NCBI RefSeq assembly: GCF_001580995.1
Contig: NZ_LHZU01000145.1
Span: 1-64,000, forward strand
Length of the DNA stretch: 64,000 nt
Direction of reading: 5' to 3'
Source: Acetobacter senegalensis
GTDB taxonomy: Bacteria > Pseudomonadota > Alphaproteobacteria > Acetobacterales > Acetobacteraceae
Shown here in pieces: positions 1-8,933 of this stretch. Numbering within the stretch: the stretch's first letter is position 1; each line of letters begins with the position of its first letter. The translations under genes and the position numbers were made by a program. The notes beneath the pieces are model-generated. The model was not told where the DNA came from. It made no database searches and worked only from the letters and a program-made list of their open reading frames with translations.

Positions 1-152
1 GGTGTTGCCAATGGCACAATTTCCCTTATCGAATCAAACGCGAAAAATTCCGACAAATTCATTGGAAGTGAGTTGACGATCTGGCGCAGTAGCCCGACCG
101 AAGGGTTGATGGCGTTTGATTCGATAAGGGAAATTGTGCCATTGGCAACACC
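1..152. repeat. 41-bp perfect inverted repeat at window edge
   Basis: Bases 1-41 are the exact reverse complement of 112-152, with a 70-base spacer. The right arm lies inside the conserved HTH coding sequence of the regulator, so it is the original copy. The left arm replaces what should be the continuation of that gene. The arm reaches base 1 and may extend further left. A contig-end fold-back artefact is the simplest reading; a real inversion or duplication is the alternative. Confidence 0.9.
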
Positions 153-227
153 ACAGCGCCTTGCCAGTTCACGCTGAGACAATCCCCTTTGCATGCGCAA
201 GGCATAGAGCGTACCCCCAACATCCAT
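1..227 (-). CDS. XRE-family (PuuR-like) transcriptional regulator, partial
   Basis: Reading leftwards from an ATG at 227, the frame encodes an N-terminal XRE helix-turn-helix domain of the PuuR/SutR cupin-regulator type. Segments LSQRELARRCGVANGTISLIE (about residues 16-36) and NPSVGLLRQI (about 41-50) are typical, followed by PMNLSEFF. In this family a C-terminal cupin domain normally follows, and PuuR controls putrescine use. After SEFFA the reading enters the 1-41 inverted-repeat copy, so the last 12 or so residues are not family sequence and the gene is broken or misassembled here. It is divergent from the amine locus, so it may regulate it (inference). Family call is firm; function is not. 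Confidence 0.75.
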   Translation of the reverse strand, partial: MDVGGTLYALRMQRGLSQRELARRCGVANGTISLIESNAINPSVGLLRQIVNSLPMNLSEFFAFDSIREIVPLAT

Positions 228-644
228 GTTTCCCGCCTTTCCTGTCGTGTATATTTTTTAATCGTAATGAAAGACTCTGCCTGATGGCAAGGTGGCGGAT
301 GTGTGCAGATTTGCATCAAGGCTGACAAAATTCTGTTTGAAGTGTTTTTTATATTGAACACTCTGGAGCCCAATGGATGAGGGCTGCGGGGTGTAAAAAA
401 GACAACAAAACTGTTGCGATTCAGCATTGTTATTTATATTATCATGAAAATGAAACGTTTTCTGGGAGTGATAAGGGGTAAGTTAAAGCGTCCAGCCTGT
501 TTGGTATGTGTGTAATAGCATGCATGACGGGCGCTTTTGTGAGGAACTCGTGTGAGTTTCTTTCTTCATGACCTCGACTCTTTTGAACGCAAGTAGCGTT
601 TTTAACCTTTGCCGCATCTGATATTCAAAGTGGAAGAAACACAC
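228..644. other. Divergent intergenic region, regulator / TonB receptor
   Basis: This roughly 400-base region separates the PuuR-like gene (leftward) from the TonB receptor (rightward). I see no convincing coding sequence. It is AT-rich around 410-460, where a promoter-like element sits, and is the natural place for operators of the divergent regulator. No clear palindromic operator stood out. Confidence 0.5.
414..442 (+). promoter_or_regulatory. Candidate sigma70-type promoter for the amine locus
   Basis: TTGCGA at 414-419 is followed after 17 bases by TATTAT at 437-442. These match the -35 consensus at 4 of 6 positions and the -10 at 5 of 6. The spacing is ideal, but a 200-base leader to the receptor start would follow. 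Found by eye only. Confidence 0.35.
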
Positions 645-3134
645 GTGAGCAGAAAAACAAAATCAGCGGCTTTCACCGTTGCCTGCCGCAAACTGCCGTT
701 GCGATGCGCTTTGTCATTCTCAACGTTGATACTTCCTGCACTGCTCTCTCCAGAGTCGGCAAAGGCTGCGCCAGATGATGTGGCTTCTCCCAAAACTCCC
801 GTTAACCACCATGCGCCGCGTCCTACGCAAAGCCTGCATGTGGCTCCCGGTTCCCGGCATGCGGGCACACGGGCGCCAGCGCGTTCTCCGGCCAGAACCG
901 TTCCTGCTGCGCGGCGCCATCAGGGCCCGGTGCAAGGGGGGAGTGAAGCCGTTGAAGTCAGTTCTCATCGCAGTGTTTCGCGTGGGGCGGATAACGTTGT
1001 TTCCAAAGCTGTCATGGAACAGTTTACGCCCGGCACTTCGGTGTTGAAATCGGCTGATCGTCTGCCGGGTGTCAGTTTCAGTTCTACAGACCCTCTTGGT
1101 ATCGATTTGTGGGGGTCCAGCATTTATGTGCGTGGCTTCTTTATGGATCAGCTAGGCGTAACGCTGGATGGTATTCCGCTGAATGATCAGACTTATGAAA
1201 GCAATAACGGCCTGAATATCATCCAGGCTGCCATTTCTGATGATATTGACCGCAGCATTATCTCCGAAGGGCCGGGCGGTGTGGCTGTGCCCTCCACGTC
1301 CACGCTGGGCGGAACAATGCAGTTCGAGACCGGAGATCCCAAAGATCAACTGGGGGGTAAGGTTTCTCAGGGTTTTGGTAGCTATAGCTCCTTCCGTACC
1401 TATGCTCGCTTGGATAGTGGGAAGCTGAACAGCACGGGCACCAAGTTCATGACTGCCTATTCACGCTCGGATGAGGGGATGTGGGCCGGAGGCGGTTCTC
1501 AGTTCCAGCAGCAGGTGGATGCCAAGCTGGTGCAGCCCATTGGGCATGAAAGTGTCATGAAGGCTTTCTTCAACTGGAGTGATCTGGCGGAGTGGGGCTA
1601 CTGGGATACTTCTTTGGCTATGTTGAATGGGCTTGGCTGGCGTACCCCGCACCTTTATCCCAATTACGCCAAAGCCTATAATTATGCGGCTGGAAATATT
1701 TCCCTGCCGACCACTGATGCCATTGAGGAGAATGGGGACGAACCGTACCTGTATGACGGTGGTCAGCATGAAACCAATTACACCGGGGGCCTGAATTTCG
1801 ATCTTGCCCTGACAGACAGACTACGTTGGCGGTCCACTCTCTACGGTACCAGCCAGACAGGGTATTATACTTATGCCGATACCTCTACGCCTTCTGCTGA
1901 TACAGAAGCACCATTTTCTGAGGAAGTCTGGCAGAACAGGCAGGAGCGTTATGGCTTTACCACGAGCTTCTTGTACAAAATCGCTAACCACAATATTGAT
2001 GCTGGCGTATGGTATGAAAACAACAACCAGGAAGCAGGGTTGTTCTGGTACAATGAACCAACTCTAGGGGAAGGTTCTCCTCTTAAAACGGTTGGTCCGT
2101 ACAACACATATGGTAAAGCGTTCCAGCAGGGCTACGGCTTTAACTGGAGAACAAACAATTTTGCCTTCCATCTACAGGATACGTGGCGTCCTATCGAAAA
2201 TCTGCGCGTAACAGCGGGCTTTAAATCTGTTCTGGCAACCACAGCCGGAGGGGCGACTTACAACAATCCTGACTATACGGGGGTGGATGCTCTTCCCAAC
2301 GGCAGCATGACAGCATCAAGTGCTTTTTTGCCGCATGTGGGGGCCAGCTATCATTTCCTCCAGCATCATGAATTCTATTTTGATCTGGCGGAAAACATGC
2401 GGACTTATCAGGTTCTACCAAATGGCGTAGGGAACTCCCCCTGGTCTGTGCAGGATCAGGATGCTTTCAGAAAACTTCAGCATAGCGTCTCGCCAGAAAA
2501 AGACTGGGTCTATGCTGTAGGGTATCGCTATACAGATAAACTGGTGCAAGCCAGCCTGGCCGGATACCATGCAGATGCCCGAAACCGGCTTCAGGCCGCA
2601 ACGGAAGGCACTATTCTTGCTCCCGTTTCCACGGTTGTTCCCACAACAGTGCATACAAACGGGGTTGATGCCGCTGTTACGCTTACTCCTATCAAGGGAT
2701 TGGCGATCTATAATAGTGTCAGCTACAACCATTCAACATATGGCGGAAATATTACAACTTCTGATGGTATATACTATACCAAGGGAAAGAAGATCGTAAA
2801 CTTCCCGCAGTTTATGTATAAAGCCAATCTGTCTTACCGGTGGAAGGGGCTGGAAACACACTTTGACGTTCATTACTACTCAAAGCGTTACTACAGCTAC
2901 GTGAATGATACCTCGGTGCCTGGTTACTGGCTGGCAAGCACTGGCGCACGCTACAATTTTGGGAAGGTTGGGTTTGCCAAAAACCTTTCTGTAGATTTCA
3001 ATGTCTATAACCTGTTCAACTCGAAATATATTTCCATGATGGGGCAGAACGGTAACCCGATGTCCGGAGATTATCAGTCGCTTGAACGAGGGGCCGTTCG
3101 TGAATTCTTTGGGACGGTAAGCGCAGAATTCTAA
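645..3134 (+). CDS. TonB-dependent outer-membrane receptor
   Basis: Outer-membrane beta-barrel receptor that would bring a substrate into the periplasm using TonB energy. A signal peptide is followed by a low-complexity Pro/Ala-rich linker (about residues 40-100) and a plug domain (SRGADNVVSKAVM..., IYVRGF, LDGIPL). The long barrel ends with the typical terminal aromatic, GTVSAEF. I chose GTG at 645 because GGAAGAA lies just upstream and it starts at the signal peptide; a TTG at 609 would add 12 residues. It is paralogous to the receptor at 17353-19878. As the first gene of the amine locus, it may take up polyamines or another amine (inference from context only). Confidence 0.85.
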   Translation: MSRKTKSAAFTVACRKLPLRCALSFSTLILPALLSPESAKAAPDDVASPKTPVNHHAPRPTQSLHVAPGSRHAGTRAPARSPARTVPAARRHQGPVQGGSEAVEVSSHRSVSRGADNVVSKAVMEQFTPGTSVLKSADRLPGVSFSSTDPLGIDLWGSSIYVRGFFMDQLGVTLDGIPLNDQTYESNNGLNIIQAAISDDIDRSIISEGPGGVAVPSTSTLGGTMQFETGDPKDQLGGKVSQGFGSYSSFRTYARLDSGKLNSTGTKFMTAYSRSDEGMWAGGGSQFQQQVDAKLVQPIGHESVMKAFFNWSDLAEWGYWDTSLAMLNGLGWRTPHLYPNYAKAYNYAAGNISLPTTDAIEENGDEPYLYDGGQHETNYTGGLNFDLALTDRLRWRSTLYGTSQTGYYTYADTSTPSADTEAPFSEEVWQNRQERYGFTTSFLYKIANHNIDAGVWYENNNQEAGLFWYNEPTLGEGSPLKTVGPYNTYGKAFQQGYGFNWRTNNFAFHLQDTWRPIENLRVTAGFKSVLATTAGGATYNNPDYTGVDALPNGSMTASSAFLPHVGASYHFLQHHEFYFDLAENMRTYQVLPNGVGNSPWSVQDQDAFRKLQHSVSPEKDWVYAVGYRYTDKLVQASLAGYHADARNRLQAATEGTILAPVSTVVPTTVHTNGVDAAVTLTPIKGLAIYNSVSYNHSTYGGNITTSDGIYYTKGKKIVNFPQFMYKANLSYRWKGLETHFDVHYYSKRYYSYVNDTSVPGYWLASTGARYNFGKVGFAKNLSVDFNVYNLFNSKYISMMGQNGNPMSGDYQSLERGAVREFFGTVSAEF

Positions 3135-3180
3135 ACCGATTGTGAAGCCATCCCATCAGCAGAATAATGATAGGTCTGAT

Positions 3181-5163
3181 ATGCAGCACCGCATTACACG
3201 TCGCGATTTTGTTGGAGGGATGCTGGTTTCGACCACCCTGAGTGCTTTTGCCACTCTGCCATCAGCTTCCGCTCAGGCTTCTTCTTCTGATCACTTTGTG
3301 TCCCCGCCGTTACGTACAGGCATGCGGGGCAGTCATCCTGGCGCATTTGAAGCGGCCCACGCCCTGAGAGACGGCACTCTTCAGGAAAAAGAGATCAAAG
3401 ACACGGGGGAAGTGTATGATCTTATTGTTGTCGGGGGAGGGCTCAGTGGGCTTTCAGCGGCACATTTTTTTCGGAAATATGCAGGTGCAGACAAAACTGT
3501 TCTGATTATAGAAAATCATGATGATTTTGGCGGGCACGCAAAAAGAAATCAGTTTTCCGTTAACGGACATGATCTGGTTCTGAATGGTGGAACGCTGGAA
3601 ATAGAATCACCACAGCGATACAACCAGTGGGCATCCATGATCCTGTCTGACATAGGCGTGGATATAGAAGCCTATAAAAAAGAAAATACAAAGACAGGAA
3701 AAACGTACGAAGATATGGGCCTGCAAGCGGGCCTGTTTTTTAATCAGGAAGGCTGGCAACGCGATTATCTTATGCGCAAAAGCCAGAATCAGGCGGAAGA
3801 TCACTGGCGTTTTGTGTCTGCCTCTGCCTTGAAAGCGGCACCACTTACGGACAAGGCGCGTGAAGATCTGATCAGGCTTGTGAACTCCAAACAGCCTGAT
3901 TATCTGGCAGGAAAAAGCTTTTCTGAAAAAAAGAAGCTGCTCGCGACCAAATCTTACAAAGAGTATTTGCTGAATGTTGCCAACATAGATCCTGCGGCTG
4001 CTGCCATATTTCAGAAGGCCGCAGCCGGGGTGTTTTGCGTGGGTGCCGATGCATTGCCTGCTCTTTTTGCATGGGCAATGGGGTATCCTGGGTTTTCGGG
4101 GCTGGGGTTGGGCGAACTGCCTGAAGGTCTGCTGTCAGATTTACAGGGTGGCCAGCATGGCCGACAGAAAGATTCTGAAGAAACAGTGCATTTTCCGGAT
4201 GGCAATGCAACGCTTGCACGTCTTTTGGTGGCGCATCTCGTGCCAGAGTCAACAAAGGCTCGCTCTCAGGATGATATGGGTCTTGCCAGCTTTGATTACA
4301 CAAAGCTCGATCAACCGGGAAAACCTGTTCGCATCAGGTTAGGCACGCTAGCACTAAATGTTGCGCATGATGGTACGCCAGAAACTGCCGAGACAGTCTC
4401 GGTATTGTGTGCACCTGCAGGAGAAGAAGCGCCACGGCAAATCAGCAAGGTTCGGGGCAAGCAGGTTGTGCTGGCCTGCTGGAATATGATCATCCCTTAT
4501 ATGGTGCCCACTCTTCCTGCTGCGCAGAAAGAAGCTCTTGCGTGTGCAGTCAAAGGGCCGATCGCTTATGTTAATGTCGCGTTGAAAAATTGGCGGGCTT
4601 TCAAGAAACTGGGAGTTTCAGAAATTTCCTGTCCGGGGATGTTTTTTGAGGACGTGCAGCTTGCCGAGCCAGCCTCTCTGGGTGGGCTGAAAGCTCCCAC
4701 GGACCCGGAAAAACCCATTGTGGTCCGTATGATCAAAACATTTGGCATGCCGGGCCTGTCTAAACGGGATCAGCATCGGGCTGGACGCAGTGTTTTGCTG
4801 GGTCTGACTTTTGAACAGTTTGAACATGAAATACGCCAGCAGTTGCAGCGTATTCTCGGCCCCGGTGGTTTTGATGCCGACCGCGATATTGCGGCCATTA
4901 CGGTTAATCGCTGGCCGCATGGTTATGCCTACACCTATAATAGCCTGTATGATCCTCTGGACTGGGTTTTCACGGAAACGTCTGATCGGCCCTGCGTAAA
5001 AGCCCGGCAACCCTTTGGCCGTATTGCCATTGCAAATTCGGATGCCGGGGCCAGCCCTCATACAGATGCGGCATTTGAGCAGGCTCACCGTGCTGTTGTG
5101 GAACTGCTGGAGCGGCAGACTTTCCCGTTCGTCTCTGCTGCGCCGGGAGCGAGTACTCTGTGA
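3181..5163 (+). CDS. Spermidine dehydrogenase-like FAD oxidoreductase (SpdH family), Tat-exported
   Basis: Flavoprotein of about 660 residues. It starts with a twin-arginine signal (RITRRDF, residues 4-10), then LRGSHPG-type and HALRDG sequences. A Rossmann FAD site (VVGGGLSGLS, about 83-92) is followed by ENHDDFGGHAKRN. This order is characteristic of the SpdH family, which cleaves spermidine to 1,3-diaminopropane and 4-aminobutanal and is not a simple oxidase. ATG 3181 is preferred over GTG 3142 because AGG lies about 8 bases upstream and the Tat motif sits at the correct distance. It follows the receptor and overlaps the permease gene. Location should be periplasmic. Substrate is inferred from the family and not visible in the sequence. 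Confidence 0.75.
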   Translation: MQHRITRRDFVGGMLVSTTLSAFATLPSASAQASSSDHFVSPPLRTGMRGSHPGAFEAAHALRDGTLQEKEIKDTGEVYDLIVVGGGLSGLSAAHFFRKYAGADKTVLIIENHDDFGGHAKRNQFSVNGHDLVLNGGTLEIESPQRYNQWASMILSDIGVDIEAYKKENTKTGKTYEDMGLQAGLFFNQEGWQRDYLMRKSQNQAEDHWRFVSASALKAAPLTDKAREDLIRLVNSKQPDYLAGKSFSEKKKLLATKSYKEYLLNVANIDPAAAAIFQKAAAGVFCVGADALPALFAWAMGYPGFSGLGLGELPEGLLSDLQGGQHGRQKDSEETVHFPDGNATLARLLVAHLVPESTKARSQDDMGLASFDYTKLDQPGKPVRIRLGTLALNVAHDGTPETAETVSVLCAPAGEEAPRQISKVRGKQVVLACWNMIIPYMVPTLPAAQKEALACAVKGPIAYVNVALKNWRAFKKLGVSEISCPGMFFEDVQLAEPASLGGLKAPTDPEKPIVVRMIKTFGMPGLSKRDQHRAGRSVLLGLTFEQFEHEIRQQLQRILGPGGFDADRDIAAITVNRWPHGYAYTYNSLYDPLDWVFTETSDRPCVKARQPFGRIAIANSDAGASPHTDAAFEQAHRAVVELLERQTFPFVSAAPGASTL

Positions 5164-6545
5164 CCATGTTTGTTCCAGAGACTTCTCGCCACAAGGCGCA
5201 TCGTTCTGAAAACCTCCCTGGCGCACCTCATGCGCCAGCACCCGCACTGGCCAAGAGTTTGCGTCCGCGGCACATCACCATGATTTCTCTTGGTGGTGTT
5301 ATTGGGGCTGGGCTTTTCATCGGGTCTTCAGGTGCTATTCTGACGGCAGGGTCCAGTGTCCTGATCTCTTACGTTTTATCCGGGCTGATTGTTTTTCTGG
5401 TGAACATCATGCTGCGGGATATTGCGCTGCATGCACCCGGCCATGGATCTTTTGTAAACCAGATTCACTTTGCCTTGGGTCCTTTATCCGGATTTGTAGC
5501 CGGGTGGGTTTACTGGATTGTGTGGGTGACCACTCTTGGTGTGGAGGTCATTGCCTCAGCATCCCTTCTGGCACCGTATGTTCCGTTGCCTTACGCTTTG
5601 ATCGAGATACTCATTCTTGCGGTGATGACAGCCATTAATCTGCTCTCTGTCAAAAACTATGGAGAGTTTGAATACTGGTTTGCCATGATCAAGGTTGCGG
5701 CAATTTGTTCCTTTGTTGTCATCGGCTGCCTGTTGCTGGGAAATCGCCCCGTACCCGTGGCACAGAATGTGTTCGGGCATGGCGGTTTGATGCCCATGGG
5801 TGTTTTTGCCTTTCTGGCAGCCATTCCAACAGTCCTGTTTTCCATGACAGGCAGTGAAATTGCGACCATAGCGGCCTTGGAATCTGATAATCCGGACCGA
5901 AATATCGCGCGTATCACCCGTACGGTAGCTCTGCGGCTTCTGGCATTTTATCTGACATCCATCGTGTTAATTCTGTGTTTGATACCATGGTCGGATAACA
6001 TTCGGGGCTTTTCGCCTTTTTTGATGGTTTTGACCCGTTTTCATGTTCCTTATGCCAGCATGATCATGACCGGTGTGATCTTGTCGGCAACGCTTTCCAC
6101 CCTGAATTCCGGGTTATACGCCACCTCTCGCGTTGTCTATGAGATGGCGTGCAAGGGGGACGCTCCCCGCGTTCTGCAAGCCATGTCTCCTCAGGCGCAC
6201 CTTCCGCGCCGTGCTGTGCTTGCCAGTTCTGCTGTCGCACTTCTGATCTCTGCAACAGCCATATTCTCTCCGGGCGTCATGTTTGCTTTTCTGGTTGCCA
6301 CAACCGGAACTTTCATTATGTTCTATAATGTAATGATTGTCTGCGCCCGTCTGCGTTTATACCGGTTGTCTGCCTGGAAAGGCTGGCTGGCCATCACTCT
6401 GCTGCTTGGGGTTCTGCTGTCCATGCTGATGACGCCGGAAACGCGGCATGAGCTGGCTGCCGGGTCAATCGCGCTGATTCTGATTACCGTCGGGGGCTGG
6501 ATAAAACTTTATCGGAGTATCCATGCATCCGATGGTGGAGCATGA
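5160..6545 (+). CDS. APC-family amino acid/amine permease (GabP/AnsP-like)
   Basis: Integral inner-membrane protein of about 460 residues with roughly 12 hydrophobic segments. The first segment carries the APC signature (MISLGGVIGAGLFIGSSG, about residues 41-58). The helix 6 region contains GSEIATIAALESDNP, typical of the amino acid transporter subgroup that includes GABA and proline permeases. The GTG start overlaps the preceding stop (GTGA) with GGGAG 10 bases upstream; ATG 5166 is an alternative. In context it would import an amine, aminobutyrate or a deamination product made in the periplasm (inference). Confidence 0.8.
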   Translation: MTMFVPETSRHKAHRSENLPGAPHAPAPALAKSLRPRHITMISLGGVIGAGLFIGSSGAILTAGSSVLISYVLSGLIVFLVNIMLRDIALHAPGHGSFVNQIHFALGPLSGFVAGWVYWIVWVTTLGVEVIASASLLAPYVPLPYALIEILILAVMTAINLLSVKNYGEFEYWFAMIKVAAICSFVVIGCLLLGNRPVPVAQNVFGHGGLMPMGVFAFLAAIPTVLFSMTGSEIATIAALESDNPDRNIARITRTVALRLLAFYLTSIVLILCLIPWSDNIRGFSPFLMVLTRFHVPYASMIMTGVILSATLSTLNSGLYATSRVVYEMACKGDAPRVLQAMSPQAHLPRRAVLASSAVALLISATAIFSPGVMFAFLVATTGTFIMFYNVMIVCARLRLYRLSAWKGWLAITLLLGVLLSMLMTPETRHELAAGSIALILITVGGWIKLYRSIHASDGGA

Positions 6546-6613
6546 CGTTTTTATTTTACCTGCGCAGCCTTGCTGTGTCTTCATCTGGCCTATCAGGCAA
6601 GGAGTTTGACTTT

Positions 6614-7819
6614 ATGCACTGTTTCCCCGCTCTTCGCTCCGGTACTGCGGCTCTTGTGCTGGGCATGATGGCACTTGGTGCGTTCTCGGTCACTTCAGTC
6701 AAGGCATGGGCGGATGAACCTGTGGTGCAGGAGGAAGAAAGCGATATCATCAAGCTTTCTCCCGTTACCCCACATCGCATTCTTGTGCAGGACACCGTAG
6801 GCACCCATGCCAAGGATGGCCGGGTTTATGTTGTGGATGCGGATCAGGGCAAATTGCTGGGCATGGTCCAGGCCGCCTATAATGGCAACGTTGTGCAGGA
6901 CCCCAAGGGTCGCGCATTTTACGTGGCGGAAACAGTATGGTCACGGGGTAACCGCGGAGACCGCCTTGATCTGCTGCCCGCTTATGACCCCCAGACACTC
7001 ACCATCACCAATGATGAAGTTCTGCCGGGTAGAGCATTGGTTACGCCCAAAAAGAATAATCTTGCAATCAGTCAGGATGGCAGCCGCGTTTATATTTTTT
7101 CAATGGTGCCGACAAATGCGGTGCACGTCATTGACACAGCAGCCCACAAGGTAAGCCAGACGGTCGATTTGCCCGGGTGTGCTCTGGCCTACCCGTGGGG
7201 GAATGATGGGTTTACGTCTATCTGTGCCGATGGTGGTCTTGCCAATGTCAGCCTGAAGGATGGCAAGGCGAGCGTCACGCACACCAAACCATTCTTTGAC
7301 CCTGAAAAAGATGCCGTTTTTGAACATAGCCCCACTCGTCGTTCAGATGGCAAAACGTGGTTTATCTCCTATAGCGGGCTGGTCTACCCCACGGCTCTTT
7401 CGACAGACAGCACGGTTGAGCCTGCCTGGTCCATTCAGGAAGCTGCGGGCATGAAAAAAGCCCCGGCTGCCGAAGCGCCTTTTGCCAAAACGTGGCGTCC
7501 CGGCGGCTGGCAGCTTTCTGCTCTGCATTATGCTAGCGGACATCTGTTTGTGCTGATGCATCAGGGAACATTCTGGACCCACAAAAAAGCGGGAACGGAA
7601 GTATGGGAGCTGGATACAGCCACGCATAAACTTGTCCGGCGTATTCCTCTGCATGCCCCGGCCACCATGGTAGGGGTGACACAGGATGATAAACCGCTTC
7701 TGTTTACCAATGATGATGAAGGTGACCTGTTTATCTGGGATATGAAAACCGGCAAGCAGATGAAAAAAATGCCGCATCTGGGTGATGATCTGTACTTTAC
7801 GGTCGCGCTGGGTGAATGA
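6614..7819 (+). CDS. Amine dehydrogenase heavy (alpha) chain, AauB/MauB type
   Basis: About 401 residues with a cleavable signal peptide ending near VKAWA. The rest reads as repeated beta-propeller blades (VYVVDADQGKLLGMV, VHVIDTAAHKV, TEVWELDTATHKLV), as in the heavy chains of methylamine and aromatic amine dehydrogenases. This subunit scaffolds the TTQ light chain and sits in the periplasm. ATG 6614 is chosen because AAGGAG lies 9 bases upstream and the signal peptide starts there; ATG 6542 overlaps the permease stop but adds a poor N-terminus. The next gene overlaps by 4 bases. Identity as the heavy chain is strongly supported by the MauE-MauD-MauA genes that follow. Confidence 0.88.
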   Translation: MHCFPALRSGTAALVLGMMALGAFSVTSVKAWADEPVVQEEESDIIKLSPVTPHRILVQDTVGTHAKDGRVYVVDADQGKLLGMVQAAYNGNVVQDPKGRAFYVAETVWSRGNRGDRLDLLPAYDPQTLTITNDEVLPGRALVTPKKNNLAISQDGSRVYIFSMVPTNAVHVIDTAAHKVSQTVDLPGCALAYPWGNDGFTSICADGGLANVSLKDGKASVTHTKPFFDPEKDAVFEHSPTRRSDGKTWFISYSGLVYPTALSTDSTVEPAWSIQEAAGMKKAPAAEAPFAKTWRPGGWQLSALHYASGHLFVLMHQGTFWTHKKAGTEVWELDTATHKLVRRIPLHAPATMVGVTQDDKPLLFTNDDEGDLFIWDMKTGKQMKKMPHLGDDLYFTVALGE

Positions 7820-8340
7820 GGATGCAAAGCCTTCCTTTACAGGTTCTGGGCGCGGTAGGGAGTGGCGCTTTTGGTGCGTTGTTCCTGTTCACCGGCATTG
7901 GAAAGGCTACGGATATTTCCCGTTTTGCGTCAGATATTGCCGCCTATCGTCTGCTACCGCTTGATGCTGCTTTTCCTGCGGCCTATGGCATTATTACTGT
8001 GGAAACAGCGTTGGGTGTCTGGCTTTTTTCAGGCTTTGCCGCGCTTCTTGCCGGTGTGATATCCGCGCTTCTTCTGCTGGTGTTCGCTACAGCCATGGGC
8101 ATTAACGTTTGGCGCGGTCGTACACATCTTGCCTGTGGATGTATTCCCGGTATTGATGCCCGTCTTTCGTGGAACTCTGTTTTCCGCAATGCTGCTCTGG
8201 CGTTTCTGGTTTTTCTTGTTGGCCTTTGTGGCCAGCCGGGTTCTTTTTTCCTGTGCGTGGAAGGGCTGCTTGTTGGCGTTACCATGCTGCTTCTTTCAGT
8301 TGCCACGGTGTCTCTCCTGAAGCGTGAGGCGCGGATCTGA
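7816..8340 (+). CDS. MauE-type membrane protein for amine dehydrogenase maturation
   Basis: About 174 residues with four or five hydrophobic helices. An early GALFLFTGIGKATD segment and CGCIPG in the second half (about residues 111-116) fit the MauE/DoxX-like superfamily. MauE proteins are needed with MauD for export, disulfide formation and stability of the light chain. The ATG overlaps the heavy-chain stop and its own stop overlaps mauD, so translation is probably coupled. Place between heavy chain and MauD matches the known mau and aau order (B-E-D-A). Confidence 0.85.
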   Translation: MRMQSLPLQVLGAVGSGAFGALFLFTGIGKATDISRFASDIAAYRLLPLDAAFPAAYGIITVETALGVWLFSGFAALLAGVISALLLLVFATAMGINVWRGRTHLACGCIPGIDARLSWNSVFRNAALAFLVFLVGLCGQPGSFFLCVEGLLVGVTMLLLSVATVSLLKREARI

Positions 8341-8933
8341 TGATGACTGTTCTCATCGTTTCCACTGTGCTGTTAACGGTCTGTGTGCTTGCATTGGGTG
8401 TAGGGGTGTTTGTGCTGGCGCGTCAGATCGGGGTGTTGCATGAACGGCTGGCACCTATTGGCGTGCAGCCTGTTCTTGCCGGTTTGCAGGCCGGTCAGGC
8501 ATTGCCTCAGATTACGGCGCGTACGCTGGACGGTACGGCTGTTTCTGTTGGCGGCCTCAATCCTTCCGGCCGCGCCATGGTGTTGATGTTTGCTTCGGCA
8601 GACTGCCCGGTTTGCAAGCGAACACTGCCTACCGCCCGGTCTGTGGCGAAGGAACACGATCTTGATCTGGTCCTGATAGGCGAGGGGGATGTTGCTGCTC
8701 TTTCCGCCATGGCCAGTCGTACTTCTCTGGATGGTGTGCCTTTGCTGCTCAGCACCGAGTTGCTGCTGCTCATGCAGATTGAACGTTTGCCCACATTGGT
8801 GGCGTTGGATGCCCGAGGCGTGATAACCGCGCGGGAAATTGCCAGCAGTCGCCGCGAAATTGAAGCTTTGGTTGCCACGCTGCCCCCGGTGCGTCAGGCC
8901 CTAACGGAGGAGTCTCTTCATGTCGCAGTCTGA
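8340..8933 (+). CDS. MauD-type thioredoxin-like protein (CPVC), light-chain disulfide maturation
   Basis: About 197 residues: an N-terminal membrane anchor (about residues 3-27) followed by a thioredoxin-fold domain with a redox motif C89-P-V-C92. MauD is thought to form or rearrange the six disulfides of the amine dehydrogenase light chain in the periplasm. It overlaps mauE by one base at the ATG and overlaps the light-chain gene by 14 bases. A paralogue with the second cysteine replaced by serine lies at 10482-11081. Confidence 0.88.
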   Translation: MMTVLIVSTVLLTVCVLALGVGVFVLARQIGVLHERLAPIGVQPVLAGLQAGQALPQITARTLDGTAVSVGGLNPSGRAMVLMFASADCPVCKRTLPTARSVAKEHDLDLVLIGEGDVAALSAMASRTSLDGVPLLLSTELLLLMQIERLPTLVALDARGVITAREIASSRREIEALVATLPPVRQALTEESLHVAV

